Source: Alternaria dauci (taxonomy: Eukaryota; Ascomycota; Dothideomycetes; Pleosporales; Pleosporaceae). Taken from it: DNA of 64,000 nucleotides. The DNA is taken from assembly GCF_042100115.1 (NCBI RefSeq), contig NC_091272.1, positions 3,410,001 through 3,474,000 of the forward strand, in the 5' to 3' direction. The position numbers and the translations under genes were made by a program. The notes below the pieces were generated by a model. It worked only from the letters and a program-made list of their open reading frames with translations. It did not search any database and was not told the origin of the DNA. Below are positions 23,501 through 34,649 of the stretch, piece after piece (positions within the stretch are counted from its first letter, which is position 1; each line of letters opens with the position of its first letter).

Positions 23501-25177
23501 CAAGACTCTTTTGATGAAGATGAAGATGAGGACGACGTCGAAGAAGAGGATGAAACATACCCGCCAAACAACGCTCCAAAGTCGCAGGCTACGAAGTCGG
23601 CTGGCTTCAGCTTGCAGGACAGTATGAACCAGTCAAAGAGCTTCTTCCCTCCTGCGCCGACTCCTCCGACCATGAAATCCGGTGCCACGTCCCAGTCTGG
23701 TAGCAACACTTCACTCGCCCAACCCTCCTTGTTTTCACAACCCTCGAGACCTGCTGGTAACCAGCCGTCATTCTCAGGCTCATCGCTATTTGGACAACAA
23801 CCAGCCAAGGGACCTAAGCCATCGGTGCCTGCCAAACCAAGCTTCCCACCTCCGGCGAACCGCGCTCAAGACCTTCGCTCGCCTAGTCCGGCTCCTTCAA
23901 GCTCAGCATCTCGTCTTCGAAGAGAACCTCTAGTCGCACCGGGTGCTTCGTTGAGCTCATCTATGCTTGGATCTAAGCCGCCGACGCCACAACCACAGGT
24001 CTCTGATCTCGAAGATGAGGAAGATGAGCGCATGCGGGCACAGCTTTCGCAACCGATTGAACCCAGCCGGAATCTGGAAGAATTTGTTGCATACCAAAAC
24101 TACACTGGTGGCAAATCACCTAGCAAGACTGGCCACGCTGCTCAGATCGAGTTGATCTACAAGGACATTAACGGCATGGTGGATGCGCTGGGCTGGAACG
24201 CGCGATCCATCAAGTCATTCACACAGTATCATCTGCAGCCTCGGTCTGGCCACAAAATCGACAGACGTATTCTGGATGATGTCCAAGATGAAGGAGCCCA
24301 TGGCTCATGGTTCGAGGAGTTCACCCTGTGTGAGATCCAAGCCTTACGAGCTCTTGAAGATGACCTTGAGCGAGAGCTTGATGCTGGACGAGTACAAGAT
24401 GTGCTTTTCAAGCTCACACAGCTTGCTCGTTTGCTTCACGACAAAGCCAAGCTGATGACTCGTCTTAACGATATTCGCCGCCAGATCATCAATCGCAAAG
24501 ACCCTGAGAAGGCAGAAGCACTCCGCAAAGCGCCATTGCCCAAGGAGCTTGCGGACGGGCAGAAAGCCCTGCGTAACGATTATGCTCAGTTGTTGACATC
24601 ACTGCGTAAGGCTGAAGACGCTGTCGCAGTTTTGCGCTCACGTCTGGCTTCGCACAACGCCCAGAACGGCAGCACAAAGGCGGTACCATCTATGGAAGCT
24701 GTGAAGAAAACCGTCCTCCGTCTGGCCAGCCTAGCTGAGCAGAAGAACAACGATATCCTCGTCCTAGAGGCACAGATGCGCAAGATTGGCCTCGCAGACT
24801 CCAGCCGTCCTTCCTCGTCCTCCTCACGCAACACCGGCACGCCCCGACGATCACGCGGCACTGATCTCCGCCGCAGCATTGCTGACACACCGTACGCTAC
24901 GCCGCCTACCAACCGTAACAAGATGAGCTTGAGCGAGCTGAACCGTCGTGCTCTGACCCCAGACGTTGAGGCTACTCCCACACCTAGCAAGGGCTATGGT
25001 TTGTTCTATACGCCCGAAGGCAGCCCGACAACAGGCAAAGAGATTGCGCGTCTAAGCGACCTGGTTGATGACAACATCGATAGCTTGCGACAGACTGCCC
25101 GGACCAGGAAACAGGTCGCCAAGGGTCTCAAGAATGCGCTCCTTGATCGTGGAATTAAGGTTACCAAGGTTAATTGA
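20562..25177 (+). CDS. NUP159: Nuclear pore FG-nucleoporin Nup159/Nup214-like (1520 aa)
   Basis: Exons 20562-20624 and 20678-25177 (53-nt intron) give 1520 residues. Nup159 sits on the cytoplasmic face of the nuclear pore and, through its beta-propeller, recruits the DEAD-box helicase Dbp5 for mRNA export. Seen: an N-terminal propeller-like region (about 22-450, with SNLRHVAFSADGDFLVTSDD); a region rich in FG, GFG and PAFG motifs (about 465-830) including 14-residue tandem repeats; Pro/Ala/Lys linker; an extreme Asp/Glu block (about 940-980); a second Ser/Pro/FG-like section; and a C-terminal helical, coiled-coil region (about 1150-1520) expected to bind Nup82. The start MSKIPAP is chosen because the splice joins it to HLGFKVLNQG, where the propeller begins. 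Confidence 0.93.
22276..22446 (+). repeat. 42-bp tandem repeats coding 14-residue FG units
   Basis: Within NUP159, about four imperfect units of 42 bp encode variants of GKPSQPAFGAPSSI. The two central units are almost identical at protein level but differ at several third codon positions; the outer ones have diverged more. This fits unequal exchange within the FG domain. Confidence 0.85.
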
Positions 25178-25593
25178 AAGGTGTGTTTGTCAATATCGGT
25201 GTTGGATTATGATTGTGTATGATTAAGCGTAATTGTTATTTGGGACGTTTGGATAGCGATTGCATGCATATGGGACTGAAAAGGAAAATGTAATACATCT
25301 TGCATAGATGGAGAGCGCACTGCATTCATGGATTCCTGCTGCGGCTTAGTTGATATTGACTGACATCCAATGGTTCTTACTCTCCCTCTCGCTTCCACTC
25401 GCGGTCTGCAAACGGGTCGTGGTGGTACGGCGCTTAGAAACCACAGCCTCGTTCAGGCTGCAGCTTCGATTTCCTCATAATACTCAATCTCTCCAGCACT
25501 ACTTCGCCGTTCAAACGCAATCCTTCCGTACAGACACTTGGGGATGTTGTGACTTCTCACAGCTTTCACCGTAACAGCTAGGTTGCACGAGAG
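25178..25593. other. Intergenic, NUP159 to J-protein gene
   Basis: NUP159 3' flank and promoter of the J-domain gene. No gene seen. Confidence 0.5.
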
Positions 25594-26896
25594 ATGGCTC
25601 CGGCCGCGCCCACCCACGACTACTATGACACCTTAGAGGTGCTACCAACAGCGCTTCATGACGAGATCAAGGCCTCGTATCGCCGTCTCGCGCGATTGCA
25701 TCATCCGGACAAAAACATTGGATGTCGACACGCAACTGCGAAGATCCAGCTTGTGAGTAGCGGTACTGGGAGGATAGTGCATTTTAAGTGTACAATATTA
25801 ACACCAGGCGCAGATCAACGCAGCGTGGGAGATTCTAGGAGATACAAACAAGAGAGCCGAATATGATCGAAGCCGACCACAGCCAAAAGCGCCATCATCC
25901 GGAAGTCGACCTGGCCCTCAGCCTGCGTCCACCCCACAGTCGAAGTATCAAGCACCCCCACGTCCCGACACAACCGCCCAAGACGAAGCGCGTGCACAAG
26001 CAGAAAGCGACAGAAAGCGACGAGAGTGGCTAGAGTTTGAGAGATACCAAGAAGAACACATCCGACGGTCTCAGAATATCATCAAGCCCCTCCAGGCTGA
26101 AGTCGACCGCCTCAATGCTACGATTGATGAGAATCGCGCAAGGCTGGCGAACGATGTTCCGTACACCTGGAACATCTTTGCATTTTTGAGTAAAAGACTG
26201 AGTGACGAGGAGAAGAACGCGATCAGAATGGCCTCCATCAATGCGGACAACGCTATTCGGATCAAGCAGATACCTCTAGAAAAAGCCAAAGCACAGCTAA
26301 GGCAGCTCCAAGACTACCTCGCGCAGCGAAGGGTTCAAGAAGAGAAACGAATAGCAGCTGAGGAGGCTCGTAAGGCGGAAAGGGAACGGCTTGCTGCAGA
26401 GAGGGCCTACGAAGCTCTTCGCCGAGAGCGGGCAAGACAGCAGGCTGAGCAGGACAAGGCTGCTCAAGAAGCGGCAGAGCGATTCCGACAGGAGCAAGCG
26501 AAGCAAGCAAGAGAATCTGCAGAGCGCGACAAAAAGGAACGCGCAGCGCGGGAGGCAAGATGGAAAGCCTATGAAGAAGAAGCGGAGCGTGTCAGACAGG
26601 AGCGGGTTAGAAAGCAAGCAGCCGACAGAGAAGAGCGAAGCAAAAGATTCAACGAGCGTAACACATGGTCCGCTAACTGTAACCACAAGCGGTGGTGGAA
26701 CAAAGTTGAAGGCCATCACATCTGTGCGCATTGCACACGACCACTGTTCAAGTTCGCGGAGCAATGTCCCGGCTGCAATACTATCGCCTGCGCATCCTGC
26801 CGACAGATTTTGAAAGCAGGAGGCATCCCATCTACATACAAGAAGAACGGAAACGGGAGTACGGGATATACGGGCCGTTGGAATCGCAAGGCCTGA
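25594..26896 (+). CDS. J-domain protein with long coiled coil and C-terminal Cys-rich region (415 aa)
   Basis: Exons 25594-25752 and 25808-26896 with a 55-nt intron, 415 residues. The J-domain (about 8-75) has YYDTLEVLPTA, the HPD triad at residues 37-39 and, after the splice, INAAWEILGDTNKRAEYDR, so it should stimulate an Hsp70 ATPase. It is followed by a Pro-rich linker and a very long charged helix of Arg/Glu/Ala/Gln heptad-like repeats (about 130-335). The C-terminus has CNHKRWW, then HICAHC, CPGC and CASC, spaced like a zinc-binding module. No DnaJ Gly/Phe region or classical zinc finger is seen, so this is a type III J-protein. The specific client is unknown. Confidence 0.88.
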
Positions 26897-27490
26897 TAAC
26901 ACTGGCAGTGTATTTTTTTGCGCATGATTTGGATTTAGGCCTTTTGCGAGTGCGCTTATGCTTGAAGCATATCGGTACTCGGGAATACGCAAAGTCAGCG
27001 ATTGGGTTGGGGTACGAATTCAATCTTCCGTTCCGTGTTTTAGGGATGTTCCCTTACTCCCGAGGTCATCAAACAGATTGTGCGGTTTTGTCATCAGACC
27101 AACTTTTCCGTGGCCAAGGCGGAAATTCTACGTTGTACCGGTGTGTTGTCCATGAATTGTTCGCTTGTAGACATCCGAATCAGATCTGTCCGGAATGAAA
27201 TGCGCCCACGGTGTTCGCAGTTATCGCTTCGTTGCACCAACCCCGCTTCGGTTACTCATCCCGCTTCGCACCTGCTTGCTACGCCAATAGCTCACGGTAC
27301 GCACGTAATGTCTGGTACCTATTCAGGTACCGTTTAGGAACGTCTTCTCTCTCTTATCATTCTTCTTTATAACACTTTTCAACTCCATACAACAGACACA
27401 AGTTCTGATTAGTGAATCTTCTGTACAGTCAATTCTCTCACTGCTCTATACTCAGAAAGTCATCGTCAAATCACATCTCCGAACCCCAAG
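26897..27490. other. Intergenic, J-protein to ABM-fold gene
   Basis: About 600 bp. Two GGTACC sites 6 bp apart lie at 27313-27330. The last 130 bp are pyrimidine-rich, typical of a fungal promoter and leader. No gene seen. Confidence 0.5.
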
Positions 27491-28228
27491 ATGTCTGAAA
27501 ACGTTAGCGAGGTTGTTTACATGTCTATGAGGCCTGCTCTGTATCTCTCATCAGGCGAGGCAAAAGAAGCATGGCAGTCGACCTTGAGTACCATTGCCCA
27601 AGTGCCTGGCTGTAAAGCATTGTACTGGGGTCGGCAACTTGAGAATCCGGATACTGTGCAGATGGTCGTAGGTATGTAGTAGCCATTCTGCTCCTTGGTC
27701 GGTCGACCGCTATCATCTTCTCGCTGATCATATATAGACTGGGAATCCATCGATGCCCACGAAGCTTTCGTGAAAAGCCCGGAATACCAACCCTTTATAT
27801 CTAAGATCGGGGAGGAACTCATTACAGAGGAACCAAAAATCTTCCACGTCAAATTCACAGCTGACCGTTCTACATCCGACAACCCATTTACCATGCCGGT
27901 TACTGAGTGCTTGAACGGCTACTTTCCCCCCGATTACAACCAAGACGAATACACTTCCCAGTTCTCCAAGTTTCGCGCCGAGGCCGCTACGGTACCTCAA
28001 TCGGGAGCTTCAGGCATTGCTGGAGCATGGAGTGTTGAACCGCATCAGCATGAGAGTCTGGGGGAGGGTGTCGATGGAAAACTGTTTGCAATGTTTATCG
28101 GGTGGCCAAGCAAGGAGGCGCATATGGAATTTCGCGAGACTGAGGATTTCAAGAGGGTTGCCCCGTTCTTGAGGACGGGGTTGAAGGCGATGAAGGTTTG
28201 GCATGTTGCGTTTCAACAATACAAATAG
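27491..28228 (+). CDS. Double ABM-like (dimeric alpha/beta barrel) protein (223 aa)
   Basis: Exons 27491-27671 and 27738-28228 with a 66-nt intron (GTATGT donor, GCTGATCA branch point), 223 residues. The first half has the shape of an antibiotic-biosynthesis-monooxygenase fold: a beta strand SEVVYMSMRPAL, a helix, GCKALYWGRQLENPDTVQMVVDWES and a helix DAHEAFVKSPEYQPF. The second half repeats the theme with a strand KLFAMFIGWPSKEAHMEF and KVWHVAFQ. Such tandem ferredoxin-like proteins occur widely in fungi, some as small cofactor-free oxygenases or stress proteins; no activity can be assigned here. No signal peptide. Confidence 0.8.
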
Positions 28229-28809
28229 ATGAGAAGCTGTCATGAGATGGGTAGATTGGAGGTCTCAATAGACAGAGTAAAGTAGTTTTTTCTGGATATG
28301 TATATGTTGTCGCTAAAAATCTTGAGCTGTGGCTCGATGCGAACCACATTCGGTTCTCCTTAGAGTGTGGTTCTCGGAGGTCTTTCGTCCGCCATTGCTA
28401 GAATGACGTCGATTGTTCTGCAAGTCCAAATGCGCACCAGTCTTCAAATCTCAATCTCTAGAGAATCCGCCATCGGTACGTAGGCAATAGTTAGGTAGTC
28501 TCTGTGTGCTTGCTCGATACAAGCTGTTGGAGAATATTGCGTAGAAATCGAGTACATTGTGGAACCCGCATCCATGATAATATACCATAGATAGGAACTG
28601 CACATACTAGGCTGGCAGGGATGAGACGGTAGGGCCGTTGTGAGGCGCGAAAATCCCCAGAAATTATCGCAGAAACCGGCGAATCCCACACCGAAATCGT
28701 GGTCTCGAAAAGAAAGAGCCATCTTCTGTCCCTCAATAGAACTTCTAGAGCTCGACTTGTTGGTCTTCGTACAAGCCTTGGGGACCGCACTCGGAAGAGT
28801 CTCCATCGC
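28229..28809. other. Intergenic, convergent ABM gene and TMA16
   Basis: Shared 3' space. A 120-codon minus-strand frame at 28444-28806 has no recognisable features. Confidence 0.5.
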
Positions 28810-29400
28810 TCATGACATGCCCTTTGGTGGGAAGCTAGAGTCCTTCTTGAACCCTCCCTTCGAGATCCTGGAAAATTTGAGCGTTGCGAGCTGCGCCCAC
28901 TGGCCGTTCCACTCCTTCAGCTTCCGCAGGTTAATGACATCCTCAAGGTCCGGCACCCAGAAGCCAGAGGCATACTCGTCTTGCTCGGTTTTCTGGTTGA
29001 TCTCCAACAGATTTTGACGTGTGCTTGGTGGCCGTCCCGGACGACGTTCTGCTTTCAGTTTTGCCAGCTCCTCGTCATCGCGACCTAGGTAGTCCTCGAT
29101 CATAGCCTGGATTTCCGGTACGCTGAGTGGTGAATCATGCTCTGTGGTATATGATTGGAACGATTTGACTCTCAGCACTGTCATGCGTCAGTTACATCAT
29201 GCCAACCTACTGGCGACGGTGTGCATACGGTATGGGCGATTTTGGTGTTCTCGGAGTTTAGTAAGGCGGTTGAGCTTGTCGTCTCTTTGCGCTGCGCTCT
29301 GTAACCGCTTTGTGTCCCGGCTGCCTTCGTGGAGATTGGGGTTCTTGCCCTTCTTCTTGGTGATCTTCTTGTGCACCTTGTCGAGGCGATTGCTGACCAT
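28810..29400 (-). CDS. TMA16: Translation machinery-associated protein Tma16 (179 aa)
   Basis: Exons 29400-29229 and 29177-28810 with a 51-nt intron (GTATGC donor, AACTGACG branch point, GACAG acceptor), 179 residues, almost the length of yeast Tma16 (178). Tma16 binds late nuclear pre-60S ribosomal particles. Seen: a basic head VSNRLDKVHKKITKKKGKNPNLHEGSRD, LQSAAQRDDKLNRL, the spliced RPYLLRVKSFQSY, PEIQAMIEDYLGRDDEELAKLKAERRPGRPPS, EYASGFWVPDLEDVINLRKLKEWNG and a Lys-rich tail. Divergent from EXO1. Confidence 0.92.
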
Positions 29401-29734
29401 TTTGAGCGTTTGAAACTTTGTTTGGTGCTGGTGTTGGGAGTAAGAAATTTTGGATATCCATCGGCGGGTCGGCGTTCGGAGTCACGCTAGCAGACGGATG
29501 CGGACTAGATCGACTGTTAGCGGGGCGCGTTCCTTGCCATCTCGTGTATCCGCGATCCATGACTGCTCCACACTTCAGATCGCGAACGCGCTTCCTTTTC
29601 TCTTGTCGTTTGTGTACTAGTGTATAAGAGCCTCTCTTCTCCCATCGCCGGTCCACGATACCAATATGTTGCGGTAGTTGCTGCGTCTTAGTCCGTTGTA
29701 CAGAGCGGACGCGTGAGCGGCAAAAGGGTACACG
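29401..29734. promoter_or_regulatory. Bidirectional promoter region, TMA16/EXO1
   Basis: 334 bp between divergent starts of a ribosome-biogenesis gene and a DNA repair gene. No known operator stands out. Confidence 0.5.
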
Positions 29735-31995
29735 ATGGGCATCTCAGGTTGGTACATCTGACGACCCACTCTACAATGCTAATCGTGGAACAGGCCTTCT
29801 TCCGCTGCTGAAGTCGGTCCAGCAACCATGCAGTCTCAAGAAATACGCTGGCAAGACGATTGGCGTAGATACGTATGGTTGGCTGCACCGCGGTACCGCA
29901 GCCTGTGCCGTTGAACTGGCGCTCGAGAAGCCGACAACCAAGTATGCACCGACGAATGCGTCGTACATGTGACGCTCACATGCTAATGGAGCCTAGATAT
30001 GTCGATTTCGTCATGCACCGCGTCCGTATGCTCATCCACTTCGGCGTCACGCCCTACCTTGTGTTCGATGGAGACAACCTACCGAGCAAAGCTGGCACAG
30101 AGAAGGGTCGAAGAGAACGGAGAAAAGAGGGCAAAAGGCTTGGACTCGAACTCCTGCAGGTCGGCAAGACAGCCCAAGCGCAACAGGAGTTACAGAAGAG
30201 CGTGGACGTGACACCGGAAATGGCGCGCATGGTCATCGAGGAGCTGAAGCAAAACAATATCCAGTACGTTGTCGCGCCTTACGAGGCTGATTCGCAACTG
30301 GCATATCTGGAGCGCAAGGGTATCATCGATGGCGTCTTGTCCGAAGACTCGGATCTGCTCGTCTTCGGCGTCAAATGTTTGATAACAAAGCTTGACAAAT
30401 GGGGAGAATGCATCGAGGTCAACAGAAATCATTTTACCGCCTGCAGGGAGGTTAGCTTGGTAGGCTGGTCTGACGCCGACTTCCGAAGAATGTGCATCCT
30501 GAGTGGTTGCGATTACTTGTCGGGCATTGGTGGACTGGGCCTCAAGACTGCCCACCGCATGCTGCGGAAGCACAAGACAGTCGATCGGCTCGTCAAAGCT
30601 GCTCAATTCGACGGCAAGCTCAAGGTGCCAGCTGGGTTTATGGAATCGTTTGACCAAGCAGAGAAAACCTTCCTCTACCAATGGGTCTATTGTCCAGTCG
30701 CAAAACAACTGGTCAATCTCACGCCACTCGAAGAGGGCGTCAATCTCGCCGACATGCCTTATATTGGAGAAGAAGTATCTTCAGATATCGCCACCGGTGT
30801 TGCAAAAGGTGATCTATATCCACGTACGAAACTTCCGATAAACATCACTGGCAACAGGAAAACTAGCGGAACACCCCTTGCCCCTTTCCGCAGGACTTCA
30901 GCAGTCGTCCAGACACCGGATGCGAAAGGCATGAAGCCTATCGACTCGTTCTTCAAAGCCAAGCGTACCCCTTTGGCGGAGTTGTCCCCAAATTTATTCA
31001 CGCCGTCACCAAGTCAACAGGTACTGCTGGAACAGCAGCGAGATTCCAGTGGATGGGCTGCAGTACCTGCACCCATCTCACGCTTACGGCCGCATCCGCC
31101 AACGCCAAGTACGGCGCCTCAACCACCCCGACGCACAATGACTGATCCAACTGCTGGCCGACGATCAGTTCCGCATCCTTCCAAGAGACAACGGCTATGC
31201 TCGGTTTCCGCTTCCGATACCTCTGCTGCAGGCGGTGAGGGTGTTGTCAGGAGTGAATTCTTCGCATCTTCCATCCCAGAGCCGAGCCCAACCTTGCACC
31301 GAGCGAAGAAAAGTAGGAGAAAGACAGACCAGGATTTTGAGCTCTACTCAGATGACTCCATTCAGGATGTTATGGTTGAGGCGGCTGATCTAGAAGAAGC
31401 CGTGATTCAATCCAAAAAGAAGCTACGCGTCTTCAGTGACACCCAGTCTAGTGCAAGAAGCGAATCACAGTCGACTGTTTTCTCTAGAGGCAGCACTGCG
31501 CAATCTCAGGATTCTATCGGTACCCTCACACCCGCATCTTCGCCGGAACCTGAGTCGGTTTTCAGCGGTGCAATCTCATCTCAGATAAGCGAACTGCGGG
31601 CGAAGTTCACCTACAAATCGCCCTCACCATCACTGAGTGTACCACGAGGCAACAAACCCCGTCTAGACCGCCCACCTACCGAGGTATGGCAACCTACACC
31701 ATCATCTCGGGAACCTACACCTACATTCATTGCCGTGCCCGATGCAGAATCCATCCTCCCCGGAACACCGTCCAAGAAGGACGATGGGGTGAAGCTTACA
31801 GACCCTACCAGGACCGATGTGGAAGCCGATGTGGTTATCGCCGCGAGCTCACTGCCTCCCATGACGCCTGCGAAGAGAAGGAGATCATCACTAAAGGGAA
31901 GCGAAGACCTCCTTGTGCCAGACAGCGAAGCCGAAAGCGAGTGCTCGCCCCGAAAACCAATGTTCAACCTCAAGCGTTTTGCATTTGCCGGTTAG
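29735..31995 (+). CDS. EXO1: Exonuclease 1, XPG/FEN1 family 5' nuclease (719 aa)
   Basis: Exons 29735-29747, 29794-29941 and 29997-31995 (introns 46 and 55 nt) join to 719 residues. Exo1 is a 5'-3' double-strand exonuclease with flap activity, used in mismatch repair and double-strand break resection in the nucleus. The first exon codes only MGIS plus one base; the splice restores the family start MGISGLLPLLKSV. Metal-binding acids are all present: D30, D78 (FDGD), E150 and D152 (YEAD), D171 and D173 (EDSD), and the D in SGCDYLSGIGGLGLKTA (residue 226), followed by the helix-hairpin-helix. The C-terminal half (about 350-719) is Ser/Pro-rich and disordered, with several basic clusters such as KKSRRKT that could be nuclear localisation signals. 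Confidence 0.95.
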
Positions 31996-32532
31996 TTCTA
32001 TTTAGCGTTGCATGACCCTTAGCATATCATTACAATGAGCGCACGACTTGCGGTATTATTGGCGTTTTTGTGTTTAAGCGTGTTCGGGTTGGTTTCAAGG
32101 CGCGTTTGATCACGACTATGGCACGCAAAGACACACGAAGTATTGTAATATGTATCTTCATTTGGTAGTATACCCTCAATACTAATCTGTTTTAATGGTA
32201 GCCGGTGTATGCCTGCGCGCCTACGTCCACTGCGTCTATACTTTGTACACGCCGAAGACCTTTCGACCCATGGACAAAGGGACAACGACATTCATGGTTG
32301 TTACATCGACAACACTGGCTTCAATTTCCTGCATCTTTGGGACAAAGCACCATACCAGAGTCATGTAGTGGTCATCGTGCAACGTCACCGGACCTTTGAC
32401 GTGGCTTTGTTCTCGACCTCTTTGGCCACTTCGGGCTGTTAATTCCAGATAGGGCTATTTAGTCTAGGCTTGATATCTTACTGATGGCTCAAATTCACAG
32501 AGTTATCCGTCAAGTCTTGCTACACAACCGCC
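31996..32532. other. Intergenic after EXO1
   Basis: About 540 bp. A 77-codon plus-strand frame at 32209-32442 has a protein-like composition but no recognisable domain, so it may be a gene fragment. Nothing else seen. Confidence 0.4.
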
Positions 32533-33225
32533 TTGAGCTCACCAACCGATACAGATAGTGGACCGCCAATACGATCACAATCCCGACATCTGAATCATCC
32601 CAGGAAGCTTAAGTTATCAACAAGCAGCATCATGCCACGAAAGATTAGTCACGCCGCTGCCTCTACACGCACACGACCCCCGAGAGCAGCGGTCCCGGCT
32701 CCGGGCAGTCTAAATGTGGACAAGTGTCAACATGCCCAAGAGGCTGCAGCCAGGGAAAGGATTGTGGAGGAAGCAAAAGAGAAGAAAGAGACAAAGGTAT
32801 TACGTACACGCAGGTCGAGCGTCAAGTCTGAGCGCAAGGGCCACAAGACACCTAAACACAAGAACGAGAACAAGTCTCGACCTCAAAATGGGAAGAAACT
32901 TGGCGCCACGAAGGTAAAGAAGAATGTCTTGAGCAACACCAAGGGCGGCAGAGTATCCAAAACAAAGGACAATAAGAAGGTGCTTGTGACTGAAAGGGGG
33001 CAGATTAGTAGACGTCTCCCCCGAAGTGATAAGCCTTCTTTGCCTGACCTCGTAGAGTTACCAATGAGCACTAGACGTCGCAAGTCAGAAACAAGGGCTT
33101 CCTTGCCTGAGCCGTCTGAGGCTAAAGACGAGGTCGAAATTGACGGGGACAAAATCAAAGCTGGGAAGGCACGTCATATTATAAGAATAAAGGGTTACCA
33201 TATCAGTATGGTAAAACCGGCCTAA
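32533..33225 (+). CDS. Hypothetical Lys/Arg-rich protein (230 aa)
   Basis: A single 230-codon open frame with start at 32533; an alternative start at 32632 begins MPRKISHAAASTRTR. The product is extremely basic (many KK, RR, KTK and RRRKSE clusters) with few hydrophobic residues and no signal peptide or membrane segment, as in disordered nucleic-acid-binding proteins. A possible phosphorylation-type repeat is RRSSVKSE / RRRKSETRAS. I recognise no family. It lies about 1 kb from the AT-rich isochore and ends 153 bp from the convergent NucA/NucB gene. It may be a lineage-specific gene or an unexpressed frame. Confidence 0.4.
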   Translation: MSSPTDTDSGPPIRSQSRHLNHPRKLKLSTSSIMPRKISHAAASTRTRPPRAAVPAPGSLNVDKCQHAQEAAARERIVEEAKEKKETKVLRTRRSSVKSERKGHKTPKHKNENKSRPQNGKKLGATKVKKNVLSNTKGGRVSKTKDNKKVLVTERGQISRRLPRSDKPSLPDLVELPMSTRRRKSETRASLPEPSEAKDEVEIDGDKIKAGKARHIIRIKGYHISMVKPA

Positions 33226-33378
33226 TTAAAATGAGGAGTAACAGGACCCCTCAGACGAACGGTTCAATGAGTGACGACAACTGTAGCGCGATATAGACAA
33301 CCGCTCGGACGAAGGGAGAGGTTTATCGAGAACATAGGAAACCCGCTAGATCCAGCGATAGTGCTGAAGCAGCTTCAG

Positions 33379-34029
33379 TCAAGTCTGGTCGCGACAAAGT
33401 CCCTCGACAAACTCCCAGTCGATGTGATCTTCATCCTCGTCGTTCTCCTCGACCCAAGCCTTCATAGTGGTGTTGCGAGCAGTTGGGTGAACGAATGTGG
33501 TATTGAGCAAGGTATCGATTGCTACATGTAGGTCAGTAATTGTGTAGCAGGTCTTTGAAGCAAGATGGGAACTCACGTAGCAAGACTTCCATGCCACTAG
33601 ACATCCGGAACAGTGCAGACTGGGCCACGTATTCGAGCTCAGAGCGCTTCTTTGTCGCAGGACGCACATCGGGAGCTCCATTTTTGTATATCTGCGCAAT
33701 TTGATTGTTGATACATTTACCGTGCGGATCACTGTAGGCCTGGCAGTATTGTATGCCAGCTGCAGCGGGGTTGCCGAAGCCGACAATGAACGAGCATGGC
33801 TGACTGTTGCAAGATCCGCCGTAGTACTGTTGGATAATGCGGCCTTGGCCTGTACGTGAGAGACCCGTTAGTTTAGTAGTTGGACCTTCGTTCCGGGAGA
33901 CTTGGACTAACGGCTATTGTGCCTACTGATGACACACTTGGTGACTTGCCCGCCCTTATCGGCATCAGAAGTACTCGCGAACGGATACTCATCGCAGTTC
34001 TCGCCAGCTCGCGGATTGCCGCCGCTAGT
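33379..34029 (-). pseudogene. NucA/NucB-type DNase domain gene, 3' part (5' part missing)
   Basis: Three exons on the minus strand, 34029-33912, 33849-33577 and 33521-33379, splice in frame (introns 62 and 55 nt) to about 177 residues ending GLCRDQT. The first holds TSGGNPRAGENCDEYPFAST, typical of the deoxyribonuclease NucA/NucB fold; the second continues with CNSQPCSFIVGFGNPAAAGIQYC. In fungi this domain is often the C-terminus of long secreted, chitinase- or killer-toxin-like proteins. A possible further exon, 34141-34079, ending HAWIDIS, would splice through a 49-nt intron, but a stop lies immediately upstream and the DNA then passes into the AT-rich isochore. No start codon, signal peptide or chitinase part is found, so the gene is probably truncated. 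It could still be expressed from a distant exon I cannot see. Confidence 0.75.
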
Positions 34030-34141
34030 CTATGAAACAGTTAGAAAATACATGTAATCTGCATTGGTAGAATCATACGCTAATGTCTATCCATGCGTGG
34101 CGAAAAACGCCCTGTGCCGAAACAAATCTATCATTAAAGTA

Positions 34142-34649
34142 TCATGATCTCTTTCCCACTTATTCTTTTGGGTTACTATTAACACGTTATCATTCCTTAG
34201 ACATCCCTCTATCAACAGCCTATGCGCGACCACCAAAGTCCGATGCTCTTGGCTATAGTGCCGGTCATTTGTTTTAGAGCAGCAGGGGCTATATCGTCTT
34301 TGCGCCGCTATATCACCACAGATTCTATGAAAACGTAAACCTTGGAGGGCTGAGTAGTTAGATCTGTGATGTAAGAATGTACTCTTAAATTGTAGGACGC
34401 CTAGAGCCTAGCTTGAAGCCATCCGCATTTATCTGGCTGAGAAGATCTGTAGTGCATCACGGCGCTTGCTAAGAGCGAGACTAGTTACTTATGTATTGTA
34501 TTCTACACTAAGCCTCTTTAAATCTATTCTTTGGTGCACCTCAATAAAGGAGCACGTGTTACTAATTTTAGCACAAGTATGCGTGTCCCGCCTTGTTGCA
34601 TACGGCTGTCTATCGTGCCTTTCTATTAATGAATGCACCGACGATGGTT
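34142..34649. other. Transition zone into the AT-rich isochore
   Basis: Base composition shifts from balanced to AT-rich here, but CpA and TpG are still present. Short frames (34083-34277 and 34466-34651, plus strand) have no recognisable features. It probably contains the breakpoint that removed the 5' part of the NucA/NucB gene. Confidence 0.5.

Noticed and set aside
22372..23835. 487-codon minus-strand frame
   Set aside because: Antisense of the repetitive, low-complexity NUP159 coding region; Ser/Gly/Leu-rich mirror of FG and acidic codons.
26297..26992. 231-codon minus-strand frame
   Set aside because: Antisense of the charged coiled coil of the J-protein gene; Leu/Ser-rich shadow.
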